64,000 bases of DNA from Chitinophaga dinghuensis (GCF_003259435.1 NZ_QLMA01000005.1:310001-374000), one strand, 5' to 3'. Shown: positions 1-9,093, counted from the first letter of the stretch. The notes: generated by a model not told the origin, from the sequence alone. Program-made: numbers and translations.

Positions 1-51
1 TATGTAGTTCTCCAGTTCCTTCCGGAGAAACTCTAATGCAGTACGTATCAT
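1..51 (-). CDS. Start of a DUF4255/Pvc16-like protein (partial, runs off left edge)
   Basis: Reading leftward from an ATG at 51, the frame is open to the window edge and gives MIRTALEFLRKELENYI. This matches the characteristic beginning of DUF4255 (Pvc16 N-terminal domain) proteins, which are encoded at the start of extracellular contractile injection system (eCIS) loci in Bacteroidota and act in tube or sheath termination. Only 17 codons are visible, so the assignment rests on recalled resemblance of the N-terminus and on the neighbouring peptidase-like gene. If right, an eCIS operon continues to the left. It could instead be an unrelated helical protein. Confidence 0.42.
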   Translation of the reverse strand, partial: MIRTALEFLRKELENYI

Positions 52-264
52 GAAAATAGAATTAATAAGATACCGTTATCACCACATGCAGCATGTACGC
101 GCACGAAATGACATGTAAATCAAACACTTAATTTGAATGCCGATAATAAAAGAGGAAATGTGACATTTGGGGTTTTACATTTCCAACAAACAAAGCCTTA
201 CTTTACTCACCAGACGATAGCATTAACTTTTGAGGCGTTTTTCTTTGAGGCTACAATTCAATTT

Positions 265-297
265 CAAATTTAGGAAAAAAGAGTGCACTTAAACAAA
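265..297 (-). promoter_or_regulatory. Possible Bacteroidota-type promoter in the 52-391 gap
   Basis: The 340-base stretch between the LRR gene and the left-edge gene has no ORF I can support. On the minus strand it contains TTTG (297-294), a 21-base spacer and TAAATTTG (272-265), close to the TTTG / TAnnTTTG consensus of the Bacteroidota primary sigma factor. It would leave a 5' leader of roughly 200 bases before the ATG at 51. The region is AT-rich, so a chance match is possible. Confidence 0.3.
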
Positions 298-391
298 TAT
301 TTTTTCCGCTTTTGGGGTTAATTTTTATTGATGTTATACAACGTAATATAGTAAAGAATTACAAAGGAATACTTTCGTATGTGCCTAACAG

Positions 392-1228
392 TTAGTATTC
401 AAAAATTCTTAAATCCGGGAAATGCTGCATCAGTATATTTACCTGCCAAACCGGTATTTGATGCGTATTTATACGCAGTACTCCTAACTTAGATAAAGAC
501 AGTAATGGTAAAAAACTCAGCACCTTCATATTATACAATCTTACTTCTTTCACTGCTTCCGCCTCTGAAATACCATACAGCAGATCTACTTCTGTGCCGC
601 TAAGATCCAATATTTCCGCCGTTTGAAAACATTTCAGTTGACTAATAACGCATAAGGAACTCAACCTTGTTTCATGGAAAGTGAAATGGGTTAACCGCGG
701 CAAGGTTAACAGCGGAGTTACATCGGATATCTGACTTCCTTCTGCCAGCAATGACTGCAGTCGTGTCAAATTGGATAAGGCGGAGAGATCTGTTACAGCA
801 GTATAAGCGATATCCAGTTTCTTCAAATTCGATAAGGCGGCTATGGGTTTTATATCTGTAACTGCTGTATTTCGTAATACCAGCTCCTCCAGACTGGTGA
901 AATCTGAGAGCGCAGCCGTATCGCGGACACGCGTCTCCCGTAAATCCAATCTTTTCAACGTTTCTATTCCCTGCAAGGCGCTGATATCTGCAACAGGTTG
1001 CTCTTGTAATACCAGCACTTCCAGATACTGTAACGTTGCCAGTGGCGATAGATCCGTGTCTGCGCCTGCATATAAACTTCCATGGGGATCTGATTGTATA
1101 ATATACAACTCCCGTAAATTCTTCATCTCCGCCAGCGGCGAATAATCTGACGGCACCACATTTGCCACCCGGACAACGGTGTCGAATATATCAAAATTAC
1201 GGTCGCCAAAAAAGATAGTGCGTCCCAT
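392..1228 (-). CDS. Leucine-rich repeat protein (internalin-like LRR)
   Basis: This is a 278-residue protein with no signal peptide or membrane segment. From about residue 60 to 200 it carries roughly seven tandem LRRs of 21-23 residues in the pattern LxxLxxLxLxxTxVxDIxxLxxL (for example SLEELVLRNTAVTDIKPIAAL), the spacing of internalin-type bacterial LRRs. The last 80 residues are degenerate LRRs. LRR solenoids bind proteins, and no catalytic domain is visible. Its ATG shares one base with the stop codon of the upstream HExxH protein (TAATG), so the two are translationally coupled and probably act together. It could be a partner, chaperone or immunity-like protein for that putative effector, which is inference. 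Confidence 0.75.
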   Translation of the reverse strand: MGRTIFFGDRNFDIFDTVVRVANVVPSDYSPLAEMKNLRELYIIQSDPHGSLYAGADTDLSPLATLQYLEVLVLQEQPVADISALQGIETLKRLDLRETRVRDTAALSDFTSLEELVLRNTAVTDIKPIAALSNLKKLDIAYTAVTDLSALSNLTRLQSLLAEGSQISDVTPLLTLPRLTHFTFHETRLSSLCVISQLKCFQTAEILDLSGTEVDLLYGISEAEAVKEVRLYNMKVLSFLPLLSLSKLGVLRINTHQIPVWQVNILMQHFPDLRIFEY

Positions 1229-2634
1229 TAAATAGAAGGTATGTTTTTATAATTCTTCACCATCCAGTCGCTCAGTGTCTTATCCCTCGCAGGATTGCGC
1301 ATAAGCAAGTTCAAATTAGTCGTCGCCTGGGCCACCATCTGATCACGAATTTGATCATCTGTCAGCACACCAGGAGCAGCAGGAAATGAGATCTTCCTGA
1401 TCTCCTTTGACATGGCATGAAAACCATGCGCTATACTTTCCGCTACGGTCAAATCCAGTGTCGTTACAATTTCATTGCCTGCCGTCTGTTCGTGAATAGT
1501 CAGATCTTCCTGCTTCGAGATATCTTTCAGCATAGCTTCATTATCTTTAAATGGCTTGCGGTCTCCTGCCAGGTAGTGCTGCCGTACATCTCGGAGCAGC
1601 AGGAATACATCTACGGCTGTATCCCAGGCCATACGCATATATTCGCCAGCGCTGGTTTTCACCGTATCGGCGCGAGTCACTTTTGCGCCGCTGCTTAATA
1701 CGCCTGGCTGAAACGTTTTAGGAAAACTACTGATGCCTAGTTTGCGACGAGGGATTTCTTCATAATGTGCCGCATTGGCCACTTTGATCGCCTCATCTTT
1801 TGCTTCGAAACCATCGGAGCCATAATACCCCTGATCTATAATGCTGGGATCTGCCAGATGCGCGCCTTCATGAATCAGGGTTATTTTCGTTTTTGCTACG
1901 TCTTTTACCTGCGCTACCCGCAGTAATAAATGGACCTGCTGCGTATTATGCAATGCAAATCCTCCCAGTCCTATTTCATCATTATCCAGGTTATAATCTG
2001 CTGTTACTTTCGAATTCATATTTTTGGAAAGATTACCTAATGCAGTGGCAATACCTCCATAATTCTTTTTAGCAACCGCGTCCATGGAGCCAAATACATC
2101 TTTCAAATTGGCATTATCTGCTTCGCATTGTTTCACCAATGTAATAGTATCTGCAATTGCTGCCTGGAGCTTCGGCTTGTCCGGATCTTTCACGCGGGTA
2201 TGGGATTCTGCAATAGATTGATACACTTCACTTCTGTCTTTCGGATCTACTGCATTGTTGAATTCCGTTTCATCCATCACACCGGGAGATGGAAATATTT
2301 TTCCAACAATAACAGGAACGGGATCTTTGCTTTTCAAACGCTTCTCTATCGCCATTCTTTCCAGCAGTGCGGTCACTCTGCTTTTGATAACGTTCTCAGG
2401 AATATTTAATGTCTTGTCTGTGAAGGCAGATTTCAAATTCGTGGCGGCGGGAAGTCTGTATTTCACATTGCGGGAAGTGAGTACTTCCGGTAAGTGTTGT
2501 TGCAATCTGGATGCAGGGACAGCCACGGTGGCATTGGAGGTACGTTCTTCCTGCTGTTGTCGTTCTGCAGCAGGTAATGGTGCAGGGCCAGCCGCTTTCG
2601 GCGCACAATGCCTGCTGCATGAATAATTACTCAT
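1228..2634 (-). CDS. Putative HExxH zinc metallopeptidase (M35/aspzincin-like), possible eCIS cargo
   Basis: This is a 468-residue protein without a signal peptide. Residues 1-40 are a low-complexity Ala/Pro/Gln-rich stretch with three Cys near the start. Around residue 253 it has the zinc-binding motif HEGAH. About 8 residues later comes DQGYYG, and about 25 residues beyond that NAAHYEEI. This order resembles the M35 (deuterolysin/lysyl endopeptidase) layout of HExxH, GTxDxxYG and NADSYEYF, although the spacing is not identical. Such domains occur as toxic cargos of contractile injection systems and in T6SS effectors. The lack of a signal peptide and the neighbouring DUF4255-like gene fit a payload loaded in the cytoplasm. 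It is coupled to the downstream LRR gene. The motif is visible, but family and role are inferred. Confidence 0.55.
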   Translation of the reverse strand: MSNYSCSRHCAPKAAGPAPLPAAERQQQEERTSNATVAVPASRLQQHLPEVLTSRNVKYRLPAATNLKSAFTDKTLNIPENVIKSRVTALLERMAIEKRLKSKDPVPVIVGKIFPSPGVMDETEFNNAVDPKDRSEVYQSIAESHTRVKDPDKPKLQAAIADTITLVKQCEADNANLKDVFGSMDAVAKKNYGGIATALGNLSKNMNSKVTADYNLDNDEIGLGGFALHNTQQVHLLLRVAQVKDVAKTKITLIHEGAHLADPSIIDQGYYGSDGFEAKDEAIKVANAAHYEEIPRRKLGISSFPKTFQPGVLSSGAKVTRADTVKTSAGEYMRMAWDTAVDVFLLLRDVRQHYLAGDRKPFKDNEAMLKDISKQEDLTIHEQTAGNEIVTTLDLTVAESIAHGFHAMSKEIRKISFPAAPGVLTDDQIRDQMVAQATTNLNLLMRNPARDKTLSDWMVKNYKNIPSI

Positions 2635-2731
2635 AATTTGGGTAGTTTGGGGGCGTAAACAATACTACTAAGTTACGATTATTTTGTTCACTCAATGGAT
2701 ACAAAGCAAAGGCGTCATCGCTATATAAAAG

Positions 2732-2762
2732 AAAAGGGTTGACATCAGATGTCAACCCTTTT
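2732..2762 (-). terminator. Rho-independent terminator after the sialate O-acetylesterase gene
   Basis: A perfect 15-base inverted repeat begins AAAAGGGTTGACATC, with a minimal loop. A/T runs at both ends give a U tract in either direction. It lies about 80 bases past the stop of the esterase gene on the minus strand and separates that operon from the HExxH/LRR pair. Confidence 0.8.
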
Positions 2763-2843
2763 CCGGTATTTTTTTATGTTGTCTTCTTCCGCCAGACAGG
2801 AACAACAGCTAGCGCATGTTACTTTGTATTGTTACAAATAAGC

Positions 2844-4349
2844 TTATTCTACATCTGTACGGAAAGGAGATGCAGGTAAGCCTTCCCGGTTATAGAAATT
2901 ATCGTGAGGGATATCATTCCAGCCAAACCTTACGGCTGCCGGCGCTTTCACAGCATCGGCTGTTACCTCCAGCTGATTTCCTTTTATGGTCGCTTTAGCA
3001 GGTACAAAAACGCCATCTTTTCCTGCGATAGTGAAACCTGTTAACGGCCCATTCTTTGCCATGAGACCGCTACCGGTATGTGTAAACGAAAGTATGGCCT
3101 GGTTTCCTTTGAAACGAACGCTTTGATACAGCGGGCCTGAATATTCTATCTTCTCTTGATAGACCATCGCTCTGGCGGCGAGGGCGAGTCGTGCCCCTAC
3201 CAATTGTTTATTTCCGGGATGCAGGTTAAAGGTGGAATCCACGCCATCGGTGATCACTGCCATAAAAGTATTCGGTACTTTTTTCCAGGTTAGCAGTTGC
3301 GCTTCGCGCAGATCCGGCCCTTTGGTTTTATATGGCGCGATCTGTACGAAAAGGAATGGCAGGTTGATTTTCCACGTGTCTCTCCAATTTTTAATCAGCG
3401 CAGGAAATAATGTCTGATATTGTTTTGCTCTGTCGCTGTTGGATTCTCCCTGATACCAGATCACACCGGTGATCGGAAAATTTCGAAGCGGATAAATCAT
3501 AGCGTTGTAGAGTCCACCGCAATTACGTTTTATCAGGTTCAGCTGACTCAATGCTTTTATACTAATGGTATCGCGCTGTCCTGCTGCGGCGGCAGATTGT
3601 ATCGCCTGCTGCAATACTGCAGCTTTCTCCGGATATTCCTTCATAGCGGCTTCATATTCTGTAACCAGAGATTGTAATTCGGGATAGGTGGCCATCACTT
3701 TTTTGTCCAGCCAGAATTCTGCCGGCGTTCCGCCCCAGCAGCTGTGAATGAGTCCTACCGGCACTTTGATTTCCGGTTGCAGGTCTCTGCCAAAGAAATA
3801 TCCTGCTGCGGTAAAGCTGCGTACATTGGTACTGTCACAGATGGTCCAGTGGGTATTCACTTCTTCTTGGGGAGTGATGGCGCCTTCCTTTGCCGGCACT
3901 TTGAACAGCCTGATCTGCGGATGGTTAGCATTGGCAAGTTCCTCCAGGTAGTTGTCTACATTCGGTTGATTACGATGCGGACCTACTTCTTTATCCATAT
4001 TGGATTGTCCGCCACAAAGCCATACATCTCCGATTAGTATATCCGTTAACGTTATAGTACTGTCGCCGGAGATAGTCATGGTAAATGGACCTCCTGGCTG
4101 GAGGGGTTTCAGTTTAACCATCCATTGGCCATTTGTTACTTTGGCACTGGCTTGCTGGCCGGCAATGCTAACTGTGATCATCTTTCCTTCTGCCGCTGTT
4201 CCCCATACTGGCAATATGGTATTTCGCTGGAGTACAGCATGACTGGTAAACAGGTTGGCGGGCTTTACTACTGCCATTGCAGTATAGGCCGGCAGCAGGG
4301 CGGGCAGGACCAGCATCAGGGAGATACCGGCAAATCTTTTCAATAACAT
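2844..4349 (-). CDS. Sialate O-acetylesterase family protein (SGNH hydrolase)
   Basis: This is a 501-residue secreted enzyme with an N-terminal signal peptide (MLLKRFAGISLMLVLPALLPAYTAMA). Residues 25-105 form a beta-rich domain. The SGNH/SASA hydrolase domain follows, with block I GGQSNMD (nucleophile Ser, about residue 115), the glycan-esterase motif IWYQGESN near residue 300, and a late DG/H region. These enzymes remove acetyl groups from 9-O-acetyl sialic acid or acetylated polysaccharides. It is the last gene after two sulfatases on the same strand (about 100 bases gap), which suggests joint stripping of sulfate and acetyl groups from a complex glycan in the periplasm. Regulation is not visible. 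The exact substrate cannot be read from sequence. Confidence 0.88.
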   Translation of the reverse strand: MLLKRFAGISLMLVLPALLPAYTAMAVVKPANLFTSHAVLQRNTILPVWGTAAEGKMITVSIAGQQASAKVTNGQWMVKLKPLQPGGPFTMTISGDSTITLTDILIGDVWLCGGQSNMDKEVGPHRNQPNVDNYLEELANANHPQIRLFKVPAKEGAITPQEEVNTHWTICDSTNVRSFTAAGYFFGRDLQPEIKVPVGLIHSCWGGTPAEFWLDKKVMATYPELQSLVTEYEAAMKEYPEKAAVLQQAIQSAAAAGQRDTISIKALSQLNLIKRNCGGLYNAMIYPLRNFPITGVIWYQGESNSDRAKQYQTLFPALIKNWRDTWKINLPFLFVQIAPYKTKGPDLREAQLLTWKKVPNTFMAVITDGVDSTFNLHPGNKQLVGARLALAARAMVYQEKIEYSGPLYQSVRFKGNQAILSFTHTGSGLMAKNGPLTGFTIAGKDGVFVPAKATIKGNQLEVTADAVKAPAAVRFGWNDIPHDNFYNREGLPASPFRTDVE

Positions 4350-4451
4350 ATCGTGGACTATTCTGATTGGAAAAGATAACCGATAAACCTGTGAATTCCT
4401 ACCCTGCCCTACGTTTTGGCGATAATTATAACAGTAATGGGTAAAATGATG

Positions 4452-5987
4452 TTATTGTTGTCCATCCGGCATCGGTGCAGGTGTACCGGTAGCTTTGAGG
4501 ATGGGCATCGGCGCATTCCATTGACGCAACTGATTGCTCAGTAATTTCGCCAGCTCCTTCACTTTTGTAGGATTCTTAGCAGCCAGATTATGTTGCTCTC
4601 CGATATCTGTGGAGAGGTCATATAGCTCTTTACTTCCATCTCTCATACTGTACACCAGTTTCCATTTTCCCTGACGCAGGGCGCTTCTGTAGTTAATACC
4701 AGGGCCATCGCCGGGAATCCATTTATCGGGATAATGCCAGACTAATATGCGTTGATCATCTACAGTGGCTGGCTGGCGTAGTAATGGTACGAAAGACCTG
4801 CCATCTGTTTGCTGAACGGTATGATATGATTTCACACCAGCCATTTCCAGGATGGTTGGGAAGAAATCTTCAATAATCACCGGTTGCTTACACACGCTAC
4901 CGGGCGTATTTACCAGTGGTCCGCTTACAATCATTGGTTCGCGTATGCCGCCTTCGTACACAGCGCCTTTTCCGGCTCTCAGCGGGAGATTCTGGGTATG
5001 CGCTTCGCCGCCACGAGGCGGATGCAAACTGAGACCGCCATTGTCGCTCATAAAAATAATGATGGTGTTTTGAGCGATGTGCTGTTCTTCCAGGTAGTCC
5101 ATGATATCGCCCAGACTTTTATCCATTCCTTCAATCATGGAAGCATATTTCGCTTCCTGTGGGTCCAGACCTGCATCCTGGTATTTTTTGAGGAAGCGGG
5201 GATCGCCCATTAGCGGCACATGGACTGCATAGTGCGCCAGGTTGAGATAGAAAGGTTGTTTGCGGGAAATGGGATAGGCAATGGCTTTAATAGCTTCACG
5301 TGTAAGCGCTTCCGTTAGGAAGGTACCTGTATGGTAATATTCTTCCAGGTCGGGAACTGCCTGTACTGTATTCTTTCCAGGGAGATTGCCATACGCTTCC
5401 TCACTCAGGTAACTTTGCGGATGGCCGGCGGAATGGCCTGAAATATTTACCAGGAACCCGAAATTCACCGGATTGGAACCGGGCGTGCCCATTGGTCCCC
5501 AGTGGGCTTTTCCCACGTGTACCGTATAGTATCCTGCTGCTTTCAGCAGTTCCGGATACGTAGTCGCATATACGGCCGCACTGTCGCCTTTACGGGTAGT
5601 AAGGCCATTGATATTCCACGGCGCCGGTGCGAAAGTGGAATCTGGATTATCGGTGTTGTTATTACGATTGGGAGAGGTCCAGTTGGTGACGCCGTGGTGT
5701 GCAGCATTCATTCCTGTCATCAGGCTTACGCGGGAAGGAGTACACACAGGTGTGGCGTAGGCGTTGGAAAACAGCACCCCTTTTGCTGCCAGGCGTTCCA
5801 TATTGGGGGTATGAAAGCGATGATTCAGCGGTTGCATGGTACCGCTGAAGGGAACAGAATTATCCATCCAGCCCATGTCGTCCACCAGGAAAACGATGAT
5901 GTTGGGCGGTTGCTGAGCGTAGCCAGTAGCAAGACAACCGCTCAGTAACAATGTAGTAAACAGTTTTTTCATGATCTTTTTTCTCAT
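4452..5987 (-). CDS. Secreted sulfatase (arylsulfatase family, S1)
   Basis: This is a 511-residue type I sulfatase. The signal peptide ends near GYAQQ (residues 1-25), and the likely start is the first or second Met (MRKKIMKKLF). The metal-binding pair DD is at 36-37. The formylglycine signature CTPSR puts the modified Cys at residue 82, followed by LMTG. A later DNGG (about residue 317) supplies further metal ligands. The Cys must be converted to formylglycine by a separate maturase not in this window. It would hydrolyse sulfate esters on host, algal or fungal glycans in the periplasm. It follows the other sulfatase gene by 21 bases and precedes the acetylesterase, forming one operon. The precise S1 subfamily is uncertain. 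Confidence 0.9.
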   Translation of the reverse strand: MRKKIMKKLFTTLLLSGCLATGYAQQPPNIIVFLVDDMGWMDNSVPFSGTMQPLNHRFHTPNMERLAAKGVLFSNAYATPVCTPSRVSLMTGMNAAHHGVTNWTSPNRNNNTDNPDSTFAPAPWNINGLTTRKGDSAAVYATTYPELLKAAGYYTVHVGKAHWGPMGTPGSNPVNFGFLVNISGHSAGHPQSYLSEEAYGNLPGKNTVQAVPDLEEYYHTGTFLTEALTREAIKAIAYPISRKQPFYLNLAHYAVHVPLMGDPRFLKKYQDAGLDPQEAKYASMIEGMDKSLGDIMDYLEEQHIAQNTIIIFMSDNGGLSLHPPRGGEAHTQNLPLRAGKGAVYEGGIREPMIVSGPLVNTPGSVCKQPVIIEDFFPTILEMAGVKSYHTVQQTDGRSFVPLLRQPATVDDQRILVWHYPDKWIPGDGPGINYRSALRQGKWKLVYSMRDGSKELYDLSTDIGEQHNLAAKNPTKVKELAKLLSNQLRQWNAPMPILKATGTPAPMPDGQQ

Positions 5988-6008
5988 TGTTTTGTTCAGT
6001 AAGTTTAG

Positions 6009-7535
6009 CTATTCTTGAACGGCTATCGCGGCAGCTTCTTCATCTTCATAATGCTTTATTTCCTGCATCAGTTGTTGTTTCAATTGCTGTACCGTTCCCT
6101 GATAACGTTTATCTGCGTATAGATTATGTATTTCCTGCGGATCATTTTTCAGGTCATACAATTCCCATGCATCCACTCTTTTATAAAAGCGAATCAGTTT
6201 ATATCTGGTTGTTCTGATACCGAAATGCGGAGACACTGCGTGTTCACCGTTTTCATAATAGTGGTAATATAATACATCCCTGCCTTTTTGAGCCGACTTC
6301 CCAAACAGTGGCAGCATGGATTTGCCTTGTATGTCTTTCGGAATTTGTACCCCGGTCGCCTCGAGCAAAGTAGGCGCGATATCCATATTCAGGACCATCG
6401 CATTGGAGACTGTACCTGGTTTGATAACGCCCGGATAGCGCATTACCATGGGTGTTCGGAAAGATTCTTCATACATGAATCGTTTATCAAACCAACCATG
6501 TTCGCCCATGTAGAAGCCTTGATCGGAAAGGTAGATGACGATTGTATTTTTCGTGAGACGATGTTCGTCCAGGTATGCGAGGGTTCTGTTGATGTTACGA
6601 TCCAGGGAGGCTGCTGTAGCGATGTAATCGCGCATATAGCGTTGATATTTCCATTCCGCTAATGCTTTACCACTGAGATTTTTCGCCTTAAAATCGGCCG
6701 TAATGGGGTTGTATACCGCATCATATTTTGCCCTTTGAGCAGGGTTCATGCGTGCTACTGCGCCTTCCGGTTTATCATTGATCGCCAGTTTCAGGTCATA
6801 GCTGAGCCGCATATCCTTTGCGATGCTCATTTCCTGTACCTGTGCGGCTTTCCTTCCATCGTAGGTATCGTAAAAAGTAGCCGGGATAGGAAAATGGCGG
6901 TTTTCCAGTGTGCCCATATCCGTGGTATCTGGCATCCAGGTACGGTGGGTTGCTTTATGGCCGATTACCAGGCAGAAAGGTTGGGAGGTGTCTCGTTTGT
7001 CGAGCCACTTTTCCGCTTCATCCTCGATGATATTGGTGACGTAGCCTTCTCGTTTTTCTGTTTTGCCCTCCATATTGATGAATTCCGGATTGAAGTACTG
7101 GCCTTGTCCGGGGAGGATACTATAGTAGGTGAATCCTTGCGGTTTGCTTTCCAGGTGCCATTTCCCGATCCAGGCAGTTTGATATCCGGCATGTTGCAAT
7201 TCTTTAACAAAGGTATTTTGATTACCATCGAATACGGAATGTTCATTATCCTTAAAGCCGTTTTTGTGGCTGTATTTCCCGGTGATGATCACCGCCCGGC
7301 TGGGGCCGCAAATAGAATTGGTCACATAGGCTTTATCGAACCTCACTCCTTCTGCCGCGATACGGTCGATACCTGGTGTGCGGGTAATTTTGCTGCCATA
7401 TGCACTGATGGTCTGAAAAGCGTGGTCATCTGATATAATGATCAGGATGTTTGGTTGCTGCTGGGCCAGCAGTTGGCTGTAGCAGCCTGCCAGTAGCAGG
7501 AATAAGCCGGTGATTTTTTTCATTTCATTGTTCAC
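6009..7535 (-). CDS. Secreted sulfatase (heparan/GlcNAc-6-sulfatase-like, S1)
   Basis: This is a 508-residue sulfatase and first gene of the sulfatase/esterase operon. The signal peptide is MKKITGLFLLLAGCYSQLLA after an in-frame upstream Met. SDD metal ligands are at 36-37, and CGPSR carries the formylglycine Cys at residue 76, followed by IITG and GKWHLES (about residue 123). A late SDQGFYMGEHGWFDKR (about residue 335) is typical of the sulfatase group that includes N-acetylglucosamine-6-sulfatases and mucin or heparin sulfatases. The C-terminus ends in an acidic/Ala stretch. It differs from the second sulfatase in active-site sequence, so the two probably take different linkages on one polymer. 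Substrate assignment is inference. Confidence 0.9.
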   Translation of the reverse strand: MNNEMKKITGLFLLLAGCYSQLLAQQQPNILIIISDDHAFQTISAYGSKITRTPGIDRIAAEGVRFDKAYVTNSICGPSRAVIITGKYSHKNGFKDNEHSVFDGNQNTFVKELQHAGYQTAWIGKWHLESKPQGFTYYSILPGQGQYFNPEFINMEGKTEKREGYVTNIIEDEAEKWLDKRDTSQPFCLVIGHKATHRTWMPDTTDMGTLENRHFPIPATFYDTYDGRKAAQVQEMSIAKDMRLSYDLKLAINDKPEGAVARMNPAQRAKYDAVYNPITADFKAKNLSGKALAEWKYQRYMRDYIATAASLDRNINRTLAYLDEHRLTKNTIVIYLSDQGFYMGEHGWFDKRFMYEESFRTPMVMRYPGVIKPGTVSNAMVLNMDIAPTLLEATGVQIPKDIQGKSMLPLFGKSAQKGRDVLYYHYYENGEHAVSPHFGIRTTRYKLIRFYKRVDAWELYDLKNDPQEIHNLYADKRYQGTVQQLKQQLMQEIKHYEDEEAAAIAVQE

Positions 7536-7696
7536 TTTAGGTAATCCTTAAAAATAGGTTGCCGGACCGATATTTAATAACCTATTCCATCAGCGGTAGA
7601 ACGTGTCTCCCTAAAAATTATCAAAGTATTTCATTGCTGAATAAGAACCATAACCATATCAACTACGTATGTAAGTAAAATAAATACCCCAAAGAA

Positions 7697-7903
7697 ATGT
7701 CCGTTCAGAACGCATTGGACTCCATCCAACTATTCCGGAACTCCGAAAACAAACCTGCTATTGTCTTATTACGGCTACAGGATTTGGTTGATTATGCTAC
7801 AAATCAGGATAAGCCTTTTACGTTGGACGAATTAAAGAAGGCCCTGCAGATCGACTGGGAACTGCGATGGATCAAGTATTCTCCATTCGACAGGGTGGTT
7901 TAA
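7697..7903 (+). CDS. Nif11-like small protein
   Basis: This 68-residue protein ends 11 bases before the likely start of the nucleotidyltransferase gene. The stretch LQDLVDYATNQDKPFTLDEL, followed by a KKAL helix, resembles the Nif11 domain, whose C-terminal hallmark is a [GP]-[FY]-x-[FL]-T-x-E/D-E-L-x-x-A-L pattern. Nif11-type domains serve as leader regions of proteusin- and lanthipeptide-like RiPP precursors. Here only about 17 residues follow, ending WIKYSPFDRVV. There is no double-glycine cleavage site and no Cys-, Ser- or Thr-rich core, so a substrate role is unproven. Its position next to a lasso cluster suggests a helper or docking role. The resemblance is by eye and could be wrong. 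Confidence 0.55.
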   Translation: MSVQNALDSIQLFRNSENKPAIVLLRLQDLVDYATNQDKPFTLDELKKALQIDWELRWIKYSPFDRVV

Positions 7904-7914
7904 ATCCTACGACT

Positions 7915-9093
7915 ATGTTACATACTGATCAGTTAAAAAGACTTTATACGGATGAGCAAATCCTAATAATACTACTTGCGCGTCTATATTTTGGGACCGG
8001 GAATGAGGAACAAGTAAATCATTTCCTGGAGCAGGGAAATATTGACTGGAGTTTATTCTATCATGAAATTTCCAGGCATGATATCAAGGGGTTTGTTTAT
8101 CATACAGTAACGGATTATAAAATCAGCATTGATGCAGGGATTTATGATACGTTAAAGAAAGATGTGATGGGAATCATTTTACTTGGTGGCTACCAAACTG
8201 AATTAAGCGTATCCTTATTACAATCATTTCGCAAATTAGGAATCAGCGTCATTCCTTATAAAGGAAGTGTTTTGGCTGCCAGGTATTACAAAAAAGATTC
8301 TTTAAAGGCAAGTTCAGATATCGACTTTCTCATTCATCAGGATAATTTACCAGCTTTGAGGAAATACCTCATGGAAAATGGTTTTACGCCTAAATTTCAT
8401 TTTTCAGATAAATACTTGGGATACATTCGCCGTCATTTCAGGGAACTTTCATTTACTTCCCCAAAGGATCAGTTAGGCATTTCTTTCTCAGTGGAGTTGC
8501 AATGGAGGTTGGTAGAGGGGTATCATGGTAAATTTCATAATTACGATTTTTTCATTCAGCATTTGCAGCCTGGGGAATTACAGAAAAATGGGGTAACGAC
8601 TGGGTTGGCGCCCACATATGATTTCTTATGCGTAGCTTCTCATCACCTTGTCAGGGAGCCGTTGATGAGGTTTAAATATCTTTTAGATCTGGCGGCCATT
8701 GTTCATACTGCTGCCGAGGAGCTTGACTGGAAAGAGATCACTGCTCAATTTAAGCAGTTCAAGTTTAGCGCATTCTTGGGATCAGGTATGAGTGCGCTCA
8801 AAGATATTGTTGGTCTTACGCCTTTAGGAGATGTTCCTGATGTTCCATATTATCTTTTCAGATACTTTGGGACCCCAGTAGGTATTCAATATGCTATGAA
8901 AAGGGTCAGGTTCGCTCATGCAAATCGTTCCATATGGGGAAGAGTAAAAAGGGGGGTTCAATTCCGTATGGAAATAATGTATCCTGGGATCAAAGAATTG
9001 GCAGGCACAAATTTGCCTGCCTGGTTACTTCCAGTGTTGATTCCCAAAAAAATCATAAGGTATTTAGGTCGGTCTATACTCCGGAAGACCTGA
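7915..9093 (+). CDS. Nucleotidyltransferase family protein (NTP_transf_5), lasso-cluster N protein
   Basis: This 392-residue protein is read from the ATG at 7915. An in-frame ATG at 7867 overlaps the upstream small gene and is less likely. Around residues 105-135 it has IPYKGSVLAARYY followed by SSDIDFLI. This is the KG..L...Y and DxD pattern of the minimal nucleotidyltransferase fold in the uncharacterised family PF14907, where the two Asp would bind Mg-NTP. The family recurs in lasso-peptide clusters that also carry an HPr-kinase homologue (paeninodin and pseudomycoidin types), where the N protein further decorates the phosphorylated peptide tail. The gene converges on the 692-residue cyclase-like gene with a 30-base overlap of the 3' ends. 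It is not in the same transcript as the core genes. Confidence 0.8.
   Translation: MLHTDQLKRLYTDEQILIILLARLYFGTGNEEQVNHFLEQGNIDWSLFYHEISRHDIKGFVYHTVTDYKISIDAGIYDTLKKDVMGIILLGGYQTELSVSLLQSFRKLGISVIPYKGSVLAARYYKKDSLKASSDIDFLIHQDNLPALRKYLMENGFTPKFHFSDKYLGYIRRHFRELSFTSPKDQLGISFSVELQWRLVEGYHGKFHNYDFFIQHLQPGELQKNGVTTGLAPTYDFLCVASHHLVREPLMRFKYLLDLAAIVHTAAEELDWKEITAQFKQFKFSAFLGSGMSALKDIVGLTPLGDVPDVPYYLFRYFGTPVGIQYAMKRVRFAHANRSIWGRVKRGVQFRMEIMYPGIKELAGTNLPAWLLPVLIPKKIIRYLGRSILRKT

Noticed and set aside
7867..7914. Upstream ATG of the nucleotidyltransferase frame
   Set aside because: It lies inside the Nif11-like gene, and the extra 16 residues show no conservation pattern. ATG 7915 follows that gene's stop cleanly.
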